Positions 48,574 through 61,729 of a DNA stretch of 64,000 nucleotides are shown one piece after another (the first letter of the stretch is position 1; every line of letters starts with the position of its first letter). The translations under genes and the position numbers were made by a program. The notes below the pieces were generated by a model. That model saw nothing but the letters and a program-made list of their open reading frames with translations, did no database searches and was not told where the DNA came from. Source of the stretch: Sipunculus nudus. Its lineage: Eukaryota; Annelida; Sipuncula; Golfingiida; Sipunculidae. The DNA is taken from the NCBI GenBank assembly GCA_026874595.1, contig CM049314.1:27291729-27355728 (forward strand), read 5' to 3'.

Positions 48574-48609
48574 TTATATAATGAAATAACCCTGTTTATC
48601 TGAGGTATA

Positions 48610-48715
48610 AGTGTAGGTAAAGAGTAAGAGTGACGCCTGACCACCTGACGAATAACGCTTCTAAAGCTATTGTGTTAGTCACATAAAAGGCGTCACTCAT
48701 TCTCTTTACCTACAC

Positions 48716-48716
<1 letters not shown>
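48610..48716. repeat. 107 bp hairpin, unit 4
   Basis: Same length and stem as in unit 1; the downstream TA tract is longer here. Confidence 0.75.
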
Positions 48717-48775
<59 letters not shown>

Positions 48776-50093
48776 TACACTTTATATATATATATATAAA
48801 CAATGGAATTAAAAGAATTAACCCATAGGCCATAACGCTGCAACAGACACCCAAAGGCACTAATAGATGTACATCTAAGTAAATATATGCGTTGTCCTAA
48901 GGAGAGTAGGAGAAAGGAGGTAGATCGTATGTAGCTTTATGGCATAAACCACTGTTTAAAATTTCAAGGCAATGGCACGAACGTTTTTTCAGATTGTACT
49001 GGCGATAGGAAAACTAACATTGCTGCCATGCAATGGGGTTTTGCACATATGGCAGGTGTGCAATTCTTACATAAATACTAAAATATTCTCCAATAAAAAT
49101 GTAAAATCCAAATCAATACCCTTAATTGTTAAGCAATACCCTTAATTGTTCTTCAGACAAGGCACATGAACAGAGTTTTGGTGTCCAATATTATTTTTTC
49201 CAACGGGTATGAAATAAGATAATACTAATCTTCTTCTACTGACCAATAATTTTATATGACTCGACAGCAACGCTGGAACCAATTAAAAGATGAAAATGAA
49301 AAGAAAATCTTAGATCCCTGTCAAGTAGATATAAAGGATTCCTGAAGGATGTCAAACTTGATAGCACACATGCCCTATATTGTTCCTGTATCACATCAAT
49401 CTTAAGAACAATCACTTGAACGATTAACTAGAAAAGGAACCACATATAGATCATGTTGAAATGTTGATGGGTCTCAGTTTGAAAAGCTCACGTACTTTGG
49501 TGGAGGCACATCATTGTTTAATGTATTTGCTAGAGAAAATGCTCTAGCATTTATATATTGTTGAACACAGGAGACGCCGTCTTATGGATTACAAGTCTGG
49601 TAATTAGAAAATAAATGACCACCTGTCGACCAGAAACGACAGCTCTTGGACTAACAGAATGTAAGGTAAATAATCAAACAGACTGAACGCCATTAGAGGT
49701 ATGGTCATTAATCTGACTATCAGGCAAGTATCCTCCCAGAGACAGCTAACCAATCAGGCAAATAGGCCTCCAAGGAACTCGGTCAGAATGCCTGTCTAGT
49801 GACAAAACACCAGATAATTAATAAATATATCAAACAGGCTGGCCGTTATAAAGCTGGTCAATCAGAAAGACTATGACAGATGAACAGCTAGAGGTTTGCC
49901 ACCAGAGCTAGTCAGAATCAAGTCAGATGTAAGTGACTGCCTGAAAAGCTTTGTGAAGGTGTGACTGTCTTATCTGACTATCTACTATCTGTGGTAATCT
50001 AACTGACTGAAACCAAAATGGCAGTGTTTCTGTATTTTTAATGGAGTTATAAGATCAGTTTCATTGTTTGAGATTCGGAATTTGTCTAATGTT

Positions 50094-51363
50094 CTGTATT
50101 TTTCTTTTTTGCTTACCACTGGTTTCTTTTTCATATGTCTGTTTTGCTATGTACTGAAAGAAATGTTGCAATAGAGAAGCATTATTTTCAATATCATTTA
50201 ATATATGATTTTGAAAAATGTTAATTTTATTTAAAACATATTGGTCCTGTAAAGGTTAGTAATTAGTGTTTTTTTTATATTGGTTCCATTCTATTATATC
50301 TTCTGCTATGATAGTTTGATTTATATAAATTCAATTTCAAATGTTGCAGTAACTGGGAAATGATCAGATGTGTCATCATGTAAAACCTCAAAAGATTTAA
50401 GTTTATTTAAATTCTCGGAACTGTCTACAGTATAATAAATTAGTGATGTCCCTTTGGATTAGATATATGTAAAGTTTCCATCTGTATCTGATGCAACATT
50501 TAAGGTATGAACAATTTATACACAATTCTTTAAGTGAGTGCCCAAATTTATTAATAACTTTATCTTTAGTTTTTCTTGGAGAAATAAAATCTCCCACATA
50601 TTAATTTATTGATAAAAGTTTTTAAGTTGTCACTTCTAAATAGCCTTTTAGATTTCCTAGCATTTAAATCTCCATTATTATCAAGTCTAGCTCTCCATGT
50701 GTTTCTAACAGTTCTGTTGTTAAGATCATTTCAAGTCTTTTAATCCCATATGTTGTGCCCAATTTATAATTATATAACAGAATACTCAGGTGCGATGTAT
50801 GCAGAAAAAAAAACAATATTTTATACAAAGCCCTTATTCTTCACCATTTAAGATAATAATAAATATATCAGTAAACTTTGTCATGACAGGCATAATATAT
50901 TGTGTTAACTTTTGTTTTATATTCACAATAACTCCTTCATTTAAATCTGTACGAATACTAGAGTATCTTTGGTAACCCAAGATATCACCAATAAATTGTT
51001 TGTCTGATATAGCCCAATTTATAATTATATATAACAGAATACTCAGGTGCGATGTATGCAGAAAAAAAAACAATATTTTATACAAAGCCCTTATTCTTCA
51101 CAATTTAAGATAATAATAAATATATCAGTAAACTTTGTCATGACAGGCATAATATATAATGTTAACTTTTGTTTTATATTCACAATAACTCCTTCCTTTA
51201 AATCTGTACGAATACTAGAGTATCTTTGGTAACCCAAGATATCACCAATAAATTGTTTGTCTGATATAGCCCATGTTTCAGTTATGACAATCATATCATA
51301 TTGTGAAATTGTATGTCTGAAATTAAAATCATCTTCAGCTGTATTTAAACCTTGAATAATCAT
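50094..51363 (-). pseudogene. Degenerate endonuclease domain, unit 5
   Basis: This is the same domain remnant. The duplication copies are at 50758-51012 and 51013-51269. Private changes lie in the duplicated part (RTDLNEG in one copy; a TATATAATG variant for TATATTGTG in the other). Confidence 0.68.
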
Positions 51364-54300
51364 AAAATCATTTCAGTGTCAAATTTTGTCCTTTTATAGC
51401 TATATTGTTTCCCTTCAACTTACCTTTATTATCAAAATGGTTAGTAGAACAAGGGTGACTCAGATATCGACTGAGATGTAAACAGAATGAAATACCACTG
51501 TTATAAAGTAAGAACGATTAAAATGAAATTTGTTTTATTTTATGTAGTCTATAATATGTATTAACATATTTTACATCATATTTTTATATATGTTAAGGTT
51601 TCTTATAACCGATAGCGTCAATTAGGCTTAATTCTGGTTTTTGAGAAATAATTATGATTATAATTATAATTAAAGATCTTAATATTATCAGAGGCGTAAT
51701 TTCCTTTTGCACTCTCGCAGTGGGTGAGGGAGGGTGTCCCTCTTCCTCAATGCAAGAATATCGATGATTTTCTTTAAAAAATTCAGAAATTTAGAAGGAA
51801 TGTTGGTATAAAATAACGGACTAATCTCGCTTCAGAAACAAAGAACAAATAAAAGTGTCGAACCTCGAAATACTTAGGGGGCAAATGTCTCCTGAGAAGC
51901 AGACATGGGTCGAATACAGAAGAAATGTTTTCGAATACGAATACAGCAGGGTACACGAATACGAATACGAATACAAATACTCCAAAACAAAAATGTATCC
52001 GAATACGAATGCGAATCCATATACAAATGTATTCATGAATATCAATATGAATACAAAATATTCATGCAAGTGTTTGAGGAGATTTGATGCGGTTTTCCAG
52101 TAGCTGAAATCTGTGCAGCAGAATACATGCATTAAGCTTTATGCGATCCATTGGTACAATCTTGCAGGTCAAAATGATCATGAATCACTGACATCTTGGC
52201 AGGTGATGCCATACTGATTACTGTTCTACAATATCCCTGATAGACAGCAGATCACAGTGTGCATTAGAAACTGAAAATTGTATCTGACTCATGTCAGAGA
52301 ATATATAAGGGTAGTCAGGTAAAGACATGTTGATTAGCTCACATGAACTGCTTAGACTTAATTAATTAATAGTACAGACAGCCAGAGTTAGTCACAGTAC
52401 AAGTACAATAAAGTAAAAAATGTAAAAATGTGTAAATAAGATTGTTAGTGTGCATGTTTTAGGAGGTTCCGAATCAATCACTATTGAAATAATTGCCAAT
52501 TTTTCCAAATGGATAAAGGACAAGAGGCAAACATCATTAATGTCTACTGCATGTATTCATGTAAAGTATTCATGAATGTGAATACTTCTGCAATATATTT
52601 GAATATGAATACTAATACTTTTGAACTTTTTACAAATGTATTCGAATACGAATACGAATACTGAAAATACCTGTATTCGAATGCAACATACGAATACGAA
52701 CACTGATATACGAACTTCTTATATCCGCCGCTAGTTATTTTACAATGAAACTTACAGTCAAGGTTTGAATTTTCCATGAAATTTCCATGAATTATTTAAT
52801 TTGTGCCCTAATATCTCGGTTTCACAATGCAACGAAATGAGTTATTCATACTGTATCATTAGACATAGTTTTAAATTTATTCATGAAAAATTACATATTG
52901 TCACACTTTTTTCGTAAATAACTCGCACTTTACAAATTGAAATTAGCGTCTACTTTTGTGATAAAATAACATTTTATTTAACAACATGGTGATTTAAATG
53001 TATGTGTGGAGATTTTATGGTGTGTCACCTTTGGTCAGAAATGATTACTGCTCAACATTCCGATCCTTCACAGTTTTTGTCCACTTAAAAAAAACTGTAG
53101 TTGGTATACTCATTACAAGGAACAAAAATGGTTGGTAATTGTGATTACACCCTATCCTTTGTAACACTCTTTGGCATATTTTACTCATGTATTTGATATT
53201 ATCAGATATTATTCTGATATAATATATATAAGATATGTAACTGTGGTTATCATATACCACTCTTTATCATAATGTGATATATATTAGCTAGATGACTTCA
53301 CATTTTAATGTTTTGTTTAATCAAAAGTTTTCCTTTAAATCAATTCTGCTTTGTACATAAGCAAATATGTAGTTATATGAGTTGTTAAATAGTATACATA
53401 ATTCATTATATTTAAGAGTGTGGATATTCCAATCATGTGATTCTGGTAACCCCTCACCGGTTTGTATTATTTATTTTAATAGTACGTTTTATAAATAGCC
53501 TAGGAACATGCATAAAATTTACTCAAATGTAGTCAGTTATACTATCTGGCAATGTTTGTTTCAACTGTAATGAGATATGCGAAACAAAACATAATGGCAT
53601 ATTGATTCAGTCGAACTTTTGTAACATCTTTCTAGGGACTGGCCATTGTGCCTTGAGGAAGTATATTAGCCATTGTTTGTGAAAATAGGACCAATATTAC
53701 AAAGTTATGAGGGAAATAAGATTTTGACTGGTTTTGATCACCTTGCCCTTGACTATTAACGTCTATAAAATACACATACAGTGTCCAGAAATCGTTCCGA
53801 TATATGATACGTGTAAGTAAAAAGTGAATCTGGCAAAACTATGGCCTGTAGAATGCTATATGTCAAGTACAAAAACCAACAAGCAGCCGAAATTGAGAAC
53901 TACTGACAAACAGACAGACATACTGACAACGTGACACTTCAGAGACAACAGGTGACTAGACCAGATTATGGAGATGACCCAGAGAAAGAAAATGAACTAT
54001 AGCTTGTGAAAATAGGACCAATAATGACAGTGTTATGAGGAAAATAAGATTCTTGTGTGTTTTGATCACCTTGGACTTTGGCCTATTTAAATAATTTACA
54101 TATGACTTCTAGAGAACATTCGTATATAAGACGCATGAACCAGCCAGCAGGCGTTATTGAGGATAGCTGACAAACAGATAGACATACTGACAAAGTGACC
54201 CAAAGCAGAAGGCAGTTGACTGGACAATTTTATGTAGAATACGAAAAGGAAGCAAAGGAATAATGGTTTGTGAAAATAGGACCAAGATTGACAAGTTATG

Positions 54301-55711
54301 AGGAAAATCACATTTTGATGTGTTAAAGTGACTTTGCCTTTGACCTTTGACCTATTTGGATAATATACATAGGACTTTCAGAAATCATCCTTGTATACAT
54401 AATGTGAAAGTTAAAAATTGATTTTTGTTGAACTTTTGGCTGTAGATTACTAATAGTAAGATGCAAGAACCCGCACGCAAGCAAAATTGAGGACACTTGA
54501 CAGACAGACAGGCATACTGACAAAGTGACACAATATTGAGACAAATCGACTTATCCAGGTTATGGAGAAGACCCAGGAGAACAAAATGCTCTATAGTTTA
54601 TGTAGGCAAGTTTATACCTTTGGAGATTTGGATTAACAATGATATGTTGCAGTGTTTCGCGTCCAGCGCCCCCTAGTGGCCATGTTGATAAAAATGAAAA
54701 AAATATGTTCGAGCAACAAGTGTAGGACTTATGGTATGTCTGTTTCAAAATGTTTCCTGCAAAACTGTGATCCCCTACTCAGGATTAATTAAATCTCGAA
54801 AAATCTCGTTTGACGAGATATCGTACGGGATATTTCAAGACTTGTGATAAAATCTTGTAAAACTAAATAAACGTTACCTAAGGCAAAAAAGACTAGACCA
54901 CTCTAGCTGAAAAACTGACAAAGTAAGAAAACTTAGACTTTTTCCCCTAATTGCGTAACCATGGTTAGAGCAGAAAGGAAACACACCAGAAGGAAACACT
55001 TGGAAAAACAAAGAAAATGAGCTATTTTTGAAGTAGATACTACAAAGGGTGACACAGATATGAAGAAAAAGCCGTTTTGACGACCTTTGCCGTTGACCTA
55101 TATTGACCAAAAACAATGAGCTTCCAGGGCTTTTAGTTTTCCATCATCCCTGTTAGTTTAAAAGCGATTGCTGCAAAATTGTGGCATGTAGGGTCGTGAC
55201 AAACAAACACAAATACACACACCCATAAACAAACAAACACACAGACATATGCAATTGACCATCAAGCTTGCCGAAATCCAAGATTCTGGCAAGCGAATAT
55301 CGCATATATTTCTTACAAAATACCATAACACATGATCCAGGAGGGTAAAACTACAAATATGTTTTTGCGTGGCGTCCACCCATGCTTCTTAAAATCACTC
55401 TTATTTCAAGAATGGATTTCGGAGTGCATTTTTTTCCGTCCATACTGTATAAGGATAATAGCTGTATAAGGACTTGGAGCAAACTAACATTTCGCTCATG
55501 CACATATCTAATGCGAGGTTTGATGTATCGGCCCGATTATTTTCGTGTACACAATTCTTGGACAGCTTTATCTGGTGTAAAACTGGTTGTGCCATCAATA
55601 CCTGCTTCATTTTTCGTCTGTCCGAGGAACCGTTTCGGGTGAATATCACATCGCAGGAACGGTTTTATGTACTGATATATGTACTGATATGAACACGAAA
55701 CCGTCTACATA

Positions 55712-55744
<33 letters not shown>

Positions 55745-55780
55745 TTATATAATGAAATAACCCTGTTTATCTGAGGTATA

Positions 55781-55886
55781 AGTGTAGGTAAAGAGTAAGA
55801 GTGACGCCTGACCACCTGACGAATAACGCTTCTAAAGCTATTGTGTTAGTCACATAAAAGGCGTCACTCATTCTCTTTACCTACAC

Positions 55887-55887
<1 letters not shown>
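55781..55887. repeat. 107 bp hairpin, unit 5
   Basis: Same length and stem as in unit 1, with a shorter upstream TA tract. Confidence 0.75.
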
Positions 55888-55942
<55 letters not shown>

Positions 55943-56710
55943 TACACTTTATATATATATATATATAAACAATGGAATTAAAAGAATTAACCCATAGGCC
56001 ATAACGCTGCAACAGACACCCAAAGGCACTAATAGATGTACATCTAAGTAAATATATGCGTTGTCCTAAGGAGAGTAGGAGAAAGGAGGTAGATCGTATG
56101 TAGCTTTATGGCATAAACCACTGTTTAAAATTTCAAGGCAATGGCACGAACGTTTTTTCAGATTGTACTGGCGATAGGAAAACTAACATTGCTGCCATGC
56201 AATGGGGTTTTGCACATATGGCAGGTGTGCAATTCTTACATAAATACTAAAATATTCTCCAATAAAAATGTAAAATCCAAATCAATACCCTTAATTGTTA
56301 AGCAATACCCTTAATTGTTCTTCAGACAAGGCACATGAACAGAGTTTTGGTGTCCAATATTATTTTTTCCAACGGGTATGAAATAAGATAATACTAATCT
56401 TCTTCTACTGACCAATAATTTTATATGACTCGACAGCAACGCTGGAACCAATTAAAAGATGAAAATGAAAAGAAAATCTTAGATCCCTGTCAAGTAGATA
56501 TAAAGGATTCCTGAAGGATGTCAAACTTGATAGCACACATGCCCTATATTGTTCCTGTATCACATCAATCTTAAGAACAATCACTTGAACGATTAACTAG
56601 AAAAGGAACCACATATAGATCATGTTGAAATGTTGATGGGTCTCAGTTTGAAAAGCTCACGTACTTTGGTGGAGGCACATCATTGTTTAATGTATGTGCT
56701 AGAGATAATG

Positions 56711-57190
56711 TGATATAGCCCCTTACAGCTAAATTAAATTTTGGCAGGTTTAATTTTGTCAGCACATGGACCAAATTTCAGCTGCAAATTTAAATAAACT
56801 AGAACGTTTTTGGTTGCAGGGCAAAAATATAACCCCCCCCCCCCTTATTGGCCATTCCAAAACATGAGGCGAATAAGCACTATCTCAACACAATGATTTT
56901 AGATTTCAGCAGATATGACCTTGAAGATCTTAGTCAATGTCAACGCTTCGAACTTACAGAGTCTGGCAGAATGATCTGGTGTATCAAATTTGAAGAAAAA
57001 AATCTTCAGTACTTATAAAATTATGGGGGCCACAATAATCCTAGAATTGCATAAATTTGACCTTGTAGATCAATGTCATATTCACCAGTACCAGAAAAAT
57101 TCCGAGAACTGGGTTAAAATAATTTGTGTGTCGAATCTGAGGGGAAAATCCGCGATACATAATAAGTGATTGTGTGCTCAAGACACCAAG
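56711..57190. other. Noncoding right flank of the array
   Basis: There is no gene. A 12-base C run lies at 56833-56844. From about 56880 the sequence (ATGACCTTGAAGATC, AATTTGAAGA) faintly resembles the TGACC modules. Confidence 0.45.
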
Positions 57191-58873
57191 TGACCCATTT
57201 GTCATGACGCTCAGCCGACTGACATGTTGACAATATGTCCTTGCACAGACAACTTATTAAGATAATGTAGGTGGCATCATTTTTCATCTATATTAGCTTT
57301 CTTTCATCAAGACCCATTAGAACAACAAATTTGATGACAATCCAGCCTGCCTTTCCTGAGGTAACCGACAATTTGTGTGTATATTGCATTATTTCTGGGG
57401 TGCTCAAACACACCCCAAAACTCTACGAATATAGGTCACAATGACCGAATTTCAGGTTCCAGGTTTTTGAGGAACTCTCAGGATGTCAAGTTAGACGATT
57501 CTGGGCCCAATTGTTAAGATTTGTGCCCAACTTTGGTATCGAATTTTCAATTATTCTGAGAGGTGCTTATAAGCCCCATAGTTCAGAAAATATGGGTAAC
57601 AGAGACCTAAATTCACGTTTCTCAGGAGACTTTTCATGGACCTTCTTGGGTTTTAGGATAGAAGATTCCAGGTCCAATGTTTATGATTTGTGCCCTGCTC
57701 TCAAATTTTTAATAAAAATAAAAAAAAAAAAAATACAGGTGGCGCCACCCGTCTGCAGAATCTGATGAAACATTCCATGACCAATATCCATGCAAAGACG
57801 CATGGTGACCAATGCATTAGTTTTTTAGATACTTGAGCTTTTTTATAAAATTTTCTGTTATTCTGGGGGGGGGGGGGTACTCAAACACACCCCAAAACTC
57901 TGCGAATATAGGTCACAATGACCGAATTTCAGTTTCAGGTTTTTTAGGAACTCTCAGGATGTCAAGTTAGACGATTCTGGGCCCAATTGTTAAGATTTGT
58001 GCCCAACTTTGGTATCCAATTTTCAATTATTCTGAGAGGTGCTTATAAGCCCCATAGCTCAGAAAATATGGGTAACAGAGACCTAAATTCACGTTTCTAA
58101 GGATACTTTTCATGGACCTTCTTGGGTTTTAGGATAGAAGATTCCAGGTCCAATGTTTATGATTTGTGCCCTGCTCTCAAATTTTTAATAAAATTTAAAA
58201 AAAAAAAGATACAGGTGGCGCCATCCGTCTGCAGAATCTGATGAAACATTCCATGACCAATATCCATGCAAAGACGCATGGTGACCAATGCATTAGTTTT
58301 TTAGATACTTGAGCTTTTGTATAAAATTTTCTGTTATTCTGGGGGGGGGGGGGGTACTTGAAAACCCCATAGCTCACAGGTTTTGGGTAACAGAGACCTA
58401 ATTCAAGGTTTCCAAGGAGATTTTAGATGGGCCTCCGTGCATTTAAAGACAGAAGATTCAAGGTCGAGCGGTTACGATTTGTGCCCTGTTAACAGATGAC
58501 GGCATATTTTAAGGTTTCGTAATAGATTAAAAAAATACAGGTTGCGCCATCAGTCTGATAAAGTTGATGAAATGCTCCATGATCAATATCCATGCAAAAA
58601 ATCATGGTGATCTATGCATTAGTTGTTCAGATACTAGAGCTTTCGTATCAAATTTTTCATTATTCTGGTGCGTACTTCGAAGACCCATAACTTAAAGGAC
58701 ATTGGTAACAGAGACCTTATTCCAGGTTTCCCAGGAGATTTTTTATGGACCTCTCTGGATTTTAAGGAGATTCGGGTCCAGTGGTTACCAGTGGTTTGTG
58801 CGGCCAGATGGCCGTACGGACGACGGACAAAGAGTGATCGCTAAAGCTTAGATGACTTTCAGTCAGCTGAGCT
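57191..58873. repeat. Tandem copies of the GGTGGCGCCACC / hairpin-ended repeat
   Basis: The copy starts with ATGACGCTCAGCCGACTGAC (about 57205). GGTGGCGCCA cores lie near 57739, 58215 and (decayed) 58541. Two near-identical ~476 bp units span about 57410-57885 and 57886-58360, each containing a G-run (near 57866 and 58341) and the order seen at 13.6-15.6 kb. The tract ends with a GGCCGTACGGACGACGGAC-like tail and a hairpin at 58845-58873 (AGCTTAGATGACT, TTC, AGTCAGCTGAGCT). The 84-codon frame at 57511-57765 is a repeat shadow. Confidence 0.65.
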
Positions 58874-60045
58874 AAAAACTATAATTTGGCTTACTTGCTC
58901 TTAAAGATCTTGGTCAAGTCATCGGTTTAAGACTTCGCCCAAGAATTCGGTAGGATCATTTTGTTTTTAACTGTGGATTTGCCATCGAGTGAATTTCAAA
59001 GATTCTACTTACGAAGGATAAGATCTGGGGTCTGTTATCGGAGAGACGGTCAGACGACAGAGGGATAAGCGACGGATAAAAGGCGATCGCTATATTTCAG
59101 GTGACTTTAGGGCAGGTGAGCTAAGGATCCTTTTATAAATATGGGGGAATCTGAACAGTTTTTTTTATGTTTATGGAATGAATATATTAGATCAGATTGA
59201 AATGATAATTTAATTGAAAATATATTCAATATCAATAAAAATAATGAAATTTAATTAAAATTCAAGAAAGTTCGCTTTAGAGTAGTCTCACGAGGAAAAG
59301 GATTCTTCAGGTAAAAAAAATATAGCAAGGATTGCAAACTGTGACATTTTCTTTGCTGCTGTTGTTCTATACCACAGCAACAGGTACGCATGTGAAACAA
59401 GTTGAGATCGTGAAAAAGCATTATTGACTGTTTACCCCAAGAGATGAAGATATTTTAAACAAAAAGCTTGGTCCTATGGGGATCCTTAAAATCCTATTTA
59501 AACCTAAATTTCAAATAATCTACCTTATTTTGCGTTTTAATAAATCATCAAATGATAAAATTCTGTAGGACCTACCAGTTAGTAGGATGCACAACACAGG
59601 ACTCGAGTCATATAACATTGAAATCAACTTCATCCTTGAACTCTTTGTCACATCAGCTGCAACTATGATTATGAAAATGCATCTGTATTTATTACGCGAG
59701 CAAGACGAACAAGTGACCCAGGGGCCATGACGCTCAGCTGACTGGGAAGAGATTCGCAAAAGGACCAAAACTAATACAGAATTTCCGCCTGTGGCCATAA
59801 CGCTCTCATAGTGTTACTTGAACAATGGGTAGAGAGAGTGGTCAAAATCAAGTTTTTTGCCCGTATTCCTAAGGAATTAGGGAACAGTGATCTTATATAA
59901 GATTTCCAAGAATATTTAATCAGAATATCCTTAGATGCGAAGTTTGAAGTTTTTAAGTCAAACGTGTATCAATCTGACATATAGGGTTAACACATAATGC
60001 TCAGTCACAGTGATATATTGACCTTTCAGTCAGCTGAGTTTAAAT
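58874..60045. repeat. Decayed repeat copies; otherwise noncoding
   Basis: 58990-59130 is a decayed tail with GACGG and GGTGAGCTAAGG. 59130-59690 is AT-rich with nothing recognised. 59715-60045 is a short copy bounded by CCATGACGCTCAGCTGACTG and TTTCAGTCAGCTGAG. The 92-codon minus frame at 59520-59798 crosses this copy and is not a gene. Confidence 0.5.
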
Positions 60046-60424
60046 AACCGGCAAACGTTTTAACATAATTCATCTGTATAGGCTTTACAAATAAATAAAT
60101 ATAGGTACTGTGTTTACTTGTTTCCTCCACATCGCACTTGTTAATGTTAGAATGAACATATTCATCCGACAGGTAAAGAAGGGAAAGAAATGTGCTGGTA
60201 AATTCATTAAAAGTATCCTAGTTGTGTGTCAGCTCCACGTTTTGCCATTATGTATACCAACATGTCCCTGTTCTATTTATATCGCAACTTCCTGGTTTTA
60301 AGCAAGATGATATATTGAAAGCAGCTAGCTTATCGGAAGTCAGCATATCCTGGAGTGAAACCGCTGCAGTTACCTTTCCAATCATGCAATCGTCTGAGCT
60401 AGCAGAATCGGAATATATATAATC

Positions 60425-60538
60425 ATGGATAAGCGGAAGTTCCTCGCCACGCTGTATTTCACATTTTTGATGATTTTCAACCATTTTTCAGTAGGCAATA
60501 ACTGGTATACGTGTGAAACCACAGATGGCTGTATTTGA
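60425..60538 (+). pseudogene. Signal peptide and first cysteines of the LRR-Ig protein, ended by in-frame TGA
   Basis: An ATG at 60425 opens a frame of 37 codons that is in phase with the LRR-Ig body starting at 60545. It encodes a basic start (DKRK), a hydrophobic stretch (FLATLYFTFLMIF) typical of a signal peptide, and then WYTCETTDGC, which looks like the start of an N-terminal cysteine cap of an LRR domain. TGA at 60536-60538 ends it just seven bases before the next ATG at 60545. A signal peptide exactly in frame and adjacent argues that 60425 is the ancestral start. Confidence 0.65.
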
Positions 60539-60544
60539 CAAAGT

Positions 60545-61729
60545 ATGCCTGGATGGACTGGAATACTAAGTGTTAAAGTTTTGGAAGAACTGGCGGTCCT
60601 GACAACGATGAACCTGTCGTATTGTGGTGTGCTCTCACTAGGAAAAAATGCCTTTCCATCGGAGGTGTCGGTAAAATATTTAAATCTGTCTTCTAATTGT
60701 ATTGAAAGAATCGCCAAAGGCCAACTCCTAAAACTAAATACACTGTATGAGTTGTACATGGACAGGAATAAAATAGAGGTTATCGAACGGGGTGCATTCC
60801 AAAATCTGACAGAATTATTGATTTTGGATCTGAGTCACAACAATCTCACCGAACTCATATATGAGACATTTAAAGGACTGGACAATCTGCAGTGCCTAAA
60901 TCTGGGTCATAACCAGTTGACTTACTTTACATCAGATCATTATACCGTATTGCCAAGACTGGCCACACTTCGTCTCCCACATAACAATATAAAGGGGGTA
61001 GAAGACAAAACCATCTTGCCGGAGTCTCTTGATTTGCTTGATCTCACAGCGAACAAGCTTCATGGTGTCCCCTATTTTCAGTCATGTAGCGCGACCATTA
61101 CCTTGATGGATAATGATATCCACTGTGGTTGTTTAATTCGAAACATCACTTTTCATCACTCAGACAACTGTAGGATGCAATTTAAATGTTCCTCACCCGC
61201 GCATTTCGGACAGGTTATACCAGACGTGAAAATCAGTTACAGTTACTATGGGTGTAAGAAGCTTAATGTGATTAATGTATCCAGCGTAGAGGTAAACGAC
61301 CTTCTAAGGACCTCGGACTTGATTAATTATATTGGCTTCTGCAGCATTTCTGCTCCACACCTTGACTTCAACGGCACTCACATCAGCTGTTGGGGATCTG
61401 CTAACCCGGCTCCTGTGTTAACACTGTACAAATCTGGGAGGCTAGTATGGTCAGAGGCTCCAAGCAGTGACGAACCTGGTGTCACGTACTTGTCAAGATT
61501 GACAAATCCTTCCCAAGGTAACTATACTTGTGTAGCCAGAAATAAAATCACCTTGGTGGCATTTAATGTCACAATCACCATCAGAAAGGACACCGGATAC
61601 AACTTGATAAAAAATACGAACCAATCTGTTAGCAGCACCGAACATTTAGTTATTATCATGGGAACTATGTGTGTTATAGGGACGAGTTGCCTTTGTTTAA
61701 TATCACTTTATAAATATATTGCTATGTAA
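60545..61729 (+). CDS. Leucine-rich repeat and immunoglobulin domain transmembrane protein (body)
   Basis: This is a 394-codon single-exon frame. About five to six LRRs of the LxxLxLxxNxLxxI type span residues 20-185 (YLNLSSNCIERI, LDLSHNNLTEL, LNLGHNQLTYF, LRLPHNNIKGV, LDLTANKLHGV). A C-terminal cap follows at 188-237 (Cys194, Cys196, Cys209, Cys215, Cys237). An Ig-like domain lies at about 266-346 with Cys282 and Cys329 in the GNYTC context. A membrane helix at about 367-389 leaves only a few cytoplasmic residues. Several N-glycosylation sequons are visible. This architecture is that of LRRIG-type cell-surface receptors, which in animals serve adhesion, neural wiring or pathogen recognition. 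Without cytoplasmic signalling motifs it would need a partner. Starting at 60545 it lacks a signal peptide; the natural one lies upstream beyond an in-frame TGA, so this may be a recently disabled gene. Confidence 0.8.
   Translation: MPGWTGILSVKVLEELAVLTTMNLSYCGVLSLGKNAFPSEVSVKYLNLSSNCIERIAKGQLLKLNTLYELYMDRNKIEVIERGAFQNLTELLILDLSHNNLTELIYETFKGLDNLQCLNLGHNQLTYFTSDHYTVLPRLATLRLPHNNIKGVEDKTILPESLDLLDLTANKLHGVPYFQSCSATITLMDNDIHCGCLIRNITFHHSDNCRMQFKCSSPAHFGQVIPDVKISYSYYGCKKLNVINVSSVEVNDLLRTSDLINYIGFCSISAPHLDFNGTHISCWGSANPAPVLTLYKSGRLVWSEAPSSDEPGVTYLSRLTNPSQGNYTCVARNKITLVAFNVTITIRKDTGYNLIKNTNQSVSSTEHLVIIMGTMCVIGTSCLCLISLYKYIAM

Larger units (their letters stand above)
42369..49541 (+). repeat. Macrosatellite unit 4 of 5 (7173 bp)
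   Basis: This is a direct repeat with the same deletion as unit 3 (junction near 45231). Its 3' end reads GTATTTGCTAGAG where the others read GTATGTGCTAGAG. Confidence 0.95.
49542..56710 (+). repeat. Macrosatellite unit 5 of 5 (7169 bp), right edge of the array
   Basis: This is the last copy, with the same deletion as units 3 and 4 (junction near 52404). Homology to the other units ends after GCTAGAGATAATG, where internal junctions have GCTAGAGAAAATG followed by CTCTAGC. The flank then reads TGATATAGCCCC. Confidence 0.95.

Noticed and set aside
20547-56710. Tandem array as a CRISPR-like or rRNA/histone gene array
   Set aside because: The units are 7 kb without spacers, and I see no rRNA, histone, tRNA or 5S sequence in them.
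60411-60424. TATATATA just before the ATG at 60425 as a TATA box
   Set aside because: It is only a few bases from the start codon, too close for a promoter element of that gene; TATA runs are common here by composition.
60248-60759. Minus-strand frames opposite the 5' part of the LRR-Ig gene
   Set aside because: These are shadows of the plus-strand coding frame, with no domain.
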